From Pseudomonadota bacterium (GTDB taxonomy: Bacteria; Pseudomonadota; Alphaproteobacteria; Acetobacterales; Acetobacteraceae), in contig JAKCCP010000057.1 in the NCBI GenBank assembly GCA_021841985.1, positions 1 to 9,466 of the forward strand: a stretch of 9,466 nucleotides of DNA, in the 5' to 3' direction. Position numbers and translations under genes: made by a program. Of this stretch, positions 9,340 through 9,466 are shown piece by piece. The notes below the pieces were generated by a model. It saw only the letters and a list, made by a program, of their open reading frames with translations, did not search any database and was not told the DNA's origin. Each line of letters begins with the position of its first letter. Positions within the stretch are counted from its first letter, which is position 1.

Positions 9340-9466
9340 ATGGCGGTTTTTTTTGCAACACCCCTCGGCGTGCTGATCCTGATGGTCTTGGAGGCTCTGG
9401 CGATACTGGTGCCGCTGCTGATCGGCGTCGCCTATGCGACCTATGCCGAGCGCAAGATTTTGGCGG
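9340..9466 (+). CDS. nuoH: NADH:quinone oxidoreductase subunit H, 3'-truncated by window edge
   Basis: Membrane-arm subunit (ND1 homologue) that forms the entrance of the quinone chamber. Only 42 codons are visible, from ATG 9340, five bases after the nuoG stop. GGAG at 9328-9331 lies 8 bases upstream. The sequence MAVFFATPLG, then a hydrophobic first transmembrane helix at about residues 8-32, then AYATYAERKILA, matches the conserved NuoH beginning with its YAERK motif after helix 1. Codons 3-5 contain a run of eight T, unusual in this GC-rich window. The reading frame through it is consistent with the conserved part downstream. Confidence 0.95.
   Translation, partial: MAVFFATPLGVLILMVLEALAILVPLLIGVAYATYAERKILA

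Noticed and set aside
8540..9361. Long antisense frame opposite nuoG, 273 codons, starting within nuoH
   Set aside because: Shadow of nuoG. There is no recognisable domain or separate promoter.

Overview
The window is an ordinary housekeeping stretch of a fairly GC-rich bacterial chromosome. All genes lie on the + strand. The order lon - HU gene - tRNA-Val - tRNA-Asp - nuoABCDEFGH, the alphaproteobacterial type of NuoA (121 aa, short N-terminus), the separate nuoC and nuoD genes and the long NuoE with a C-terminal tail all point to an alphaproteobacterium. I think Rhodospirillales, perhaps Acetobacteraceae-like, is most likely. That finer placement is an impression from protein similarity recalled from memory, not a measured result.

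Layout. Positions 2-1603 hold the C-terminal two thirds of the ATP-dependent protease Lon, with its AAA+ ATPase and Ser-Lys protease domains; the N-terminus lies outside the window. A gap of about 220 bases follows. It contains a perfect 14-bp inverted repeat and then a plausible sigma-70-type promoter whose spacer holds a small perfect dyad. Next comes a 90-aa HU nucleoid protein (1827-2099). Two tRNA genes follow, Val(TAC) at 2111-2182 and Asp(GTC) at 2245-2321, with a hairpin-forming spacer between them. A 160-base untranslated region leads into the nuo operon.

From 2482 to the right edge the window is one tightly packed operon for the proton-pumping NADH:quinone oxidoreductase (respiratory complex I): nuoA, B, C, D, E, F, G and the first 42 codons of nuoH. 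The genes overlap or are separated by no more than 19 bases, and most have a visible Shine-Dalgarno sequence. The NADH-dehydrogenase module (NuoE, F, G) carries all expected ligands for FMN-associated clusters N1a, N3, N1b, N5 and N4. The connecting module (NuoB, C, D) carries the N2 ligands and the quinone-site His and Tyr. NuoA and the start of NuoH belong to the membrane arm. Electrons pass from NADH through FMN in NuoF, through the Fe-S chain in NuoG and NuoB, to quinone at the NuoB/NuoD interface.

I found no mobile element, CRISPR array, defence gene or novel system. The points worth a second look are small: non-coding inverted repeats, a T8 homopolymer in the start of nuoH, different CCA encoding in the two tRNAs, start-codon ambiguities, and the missing fourth-cluster (N7) ligands in NuoG.
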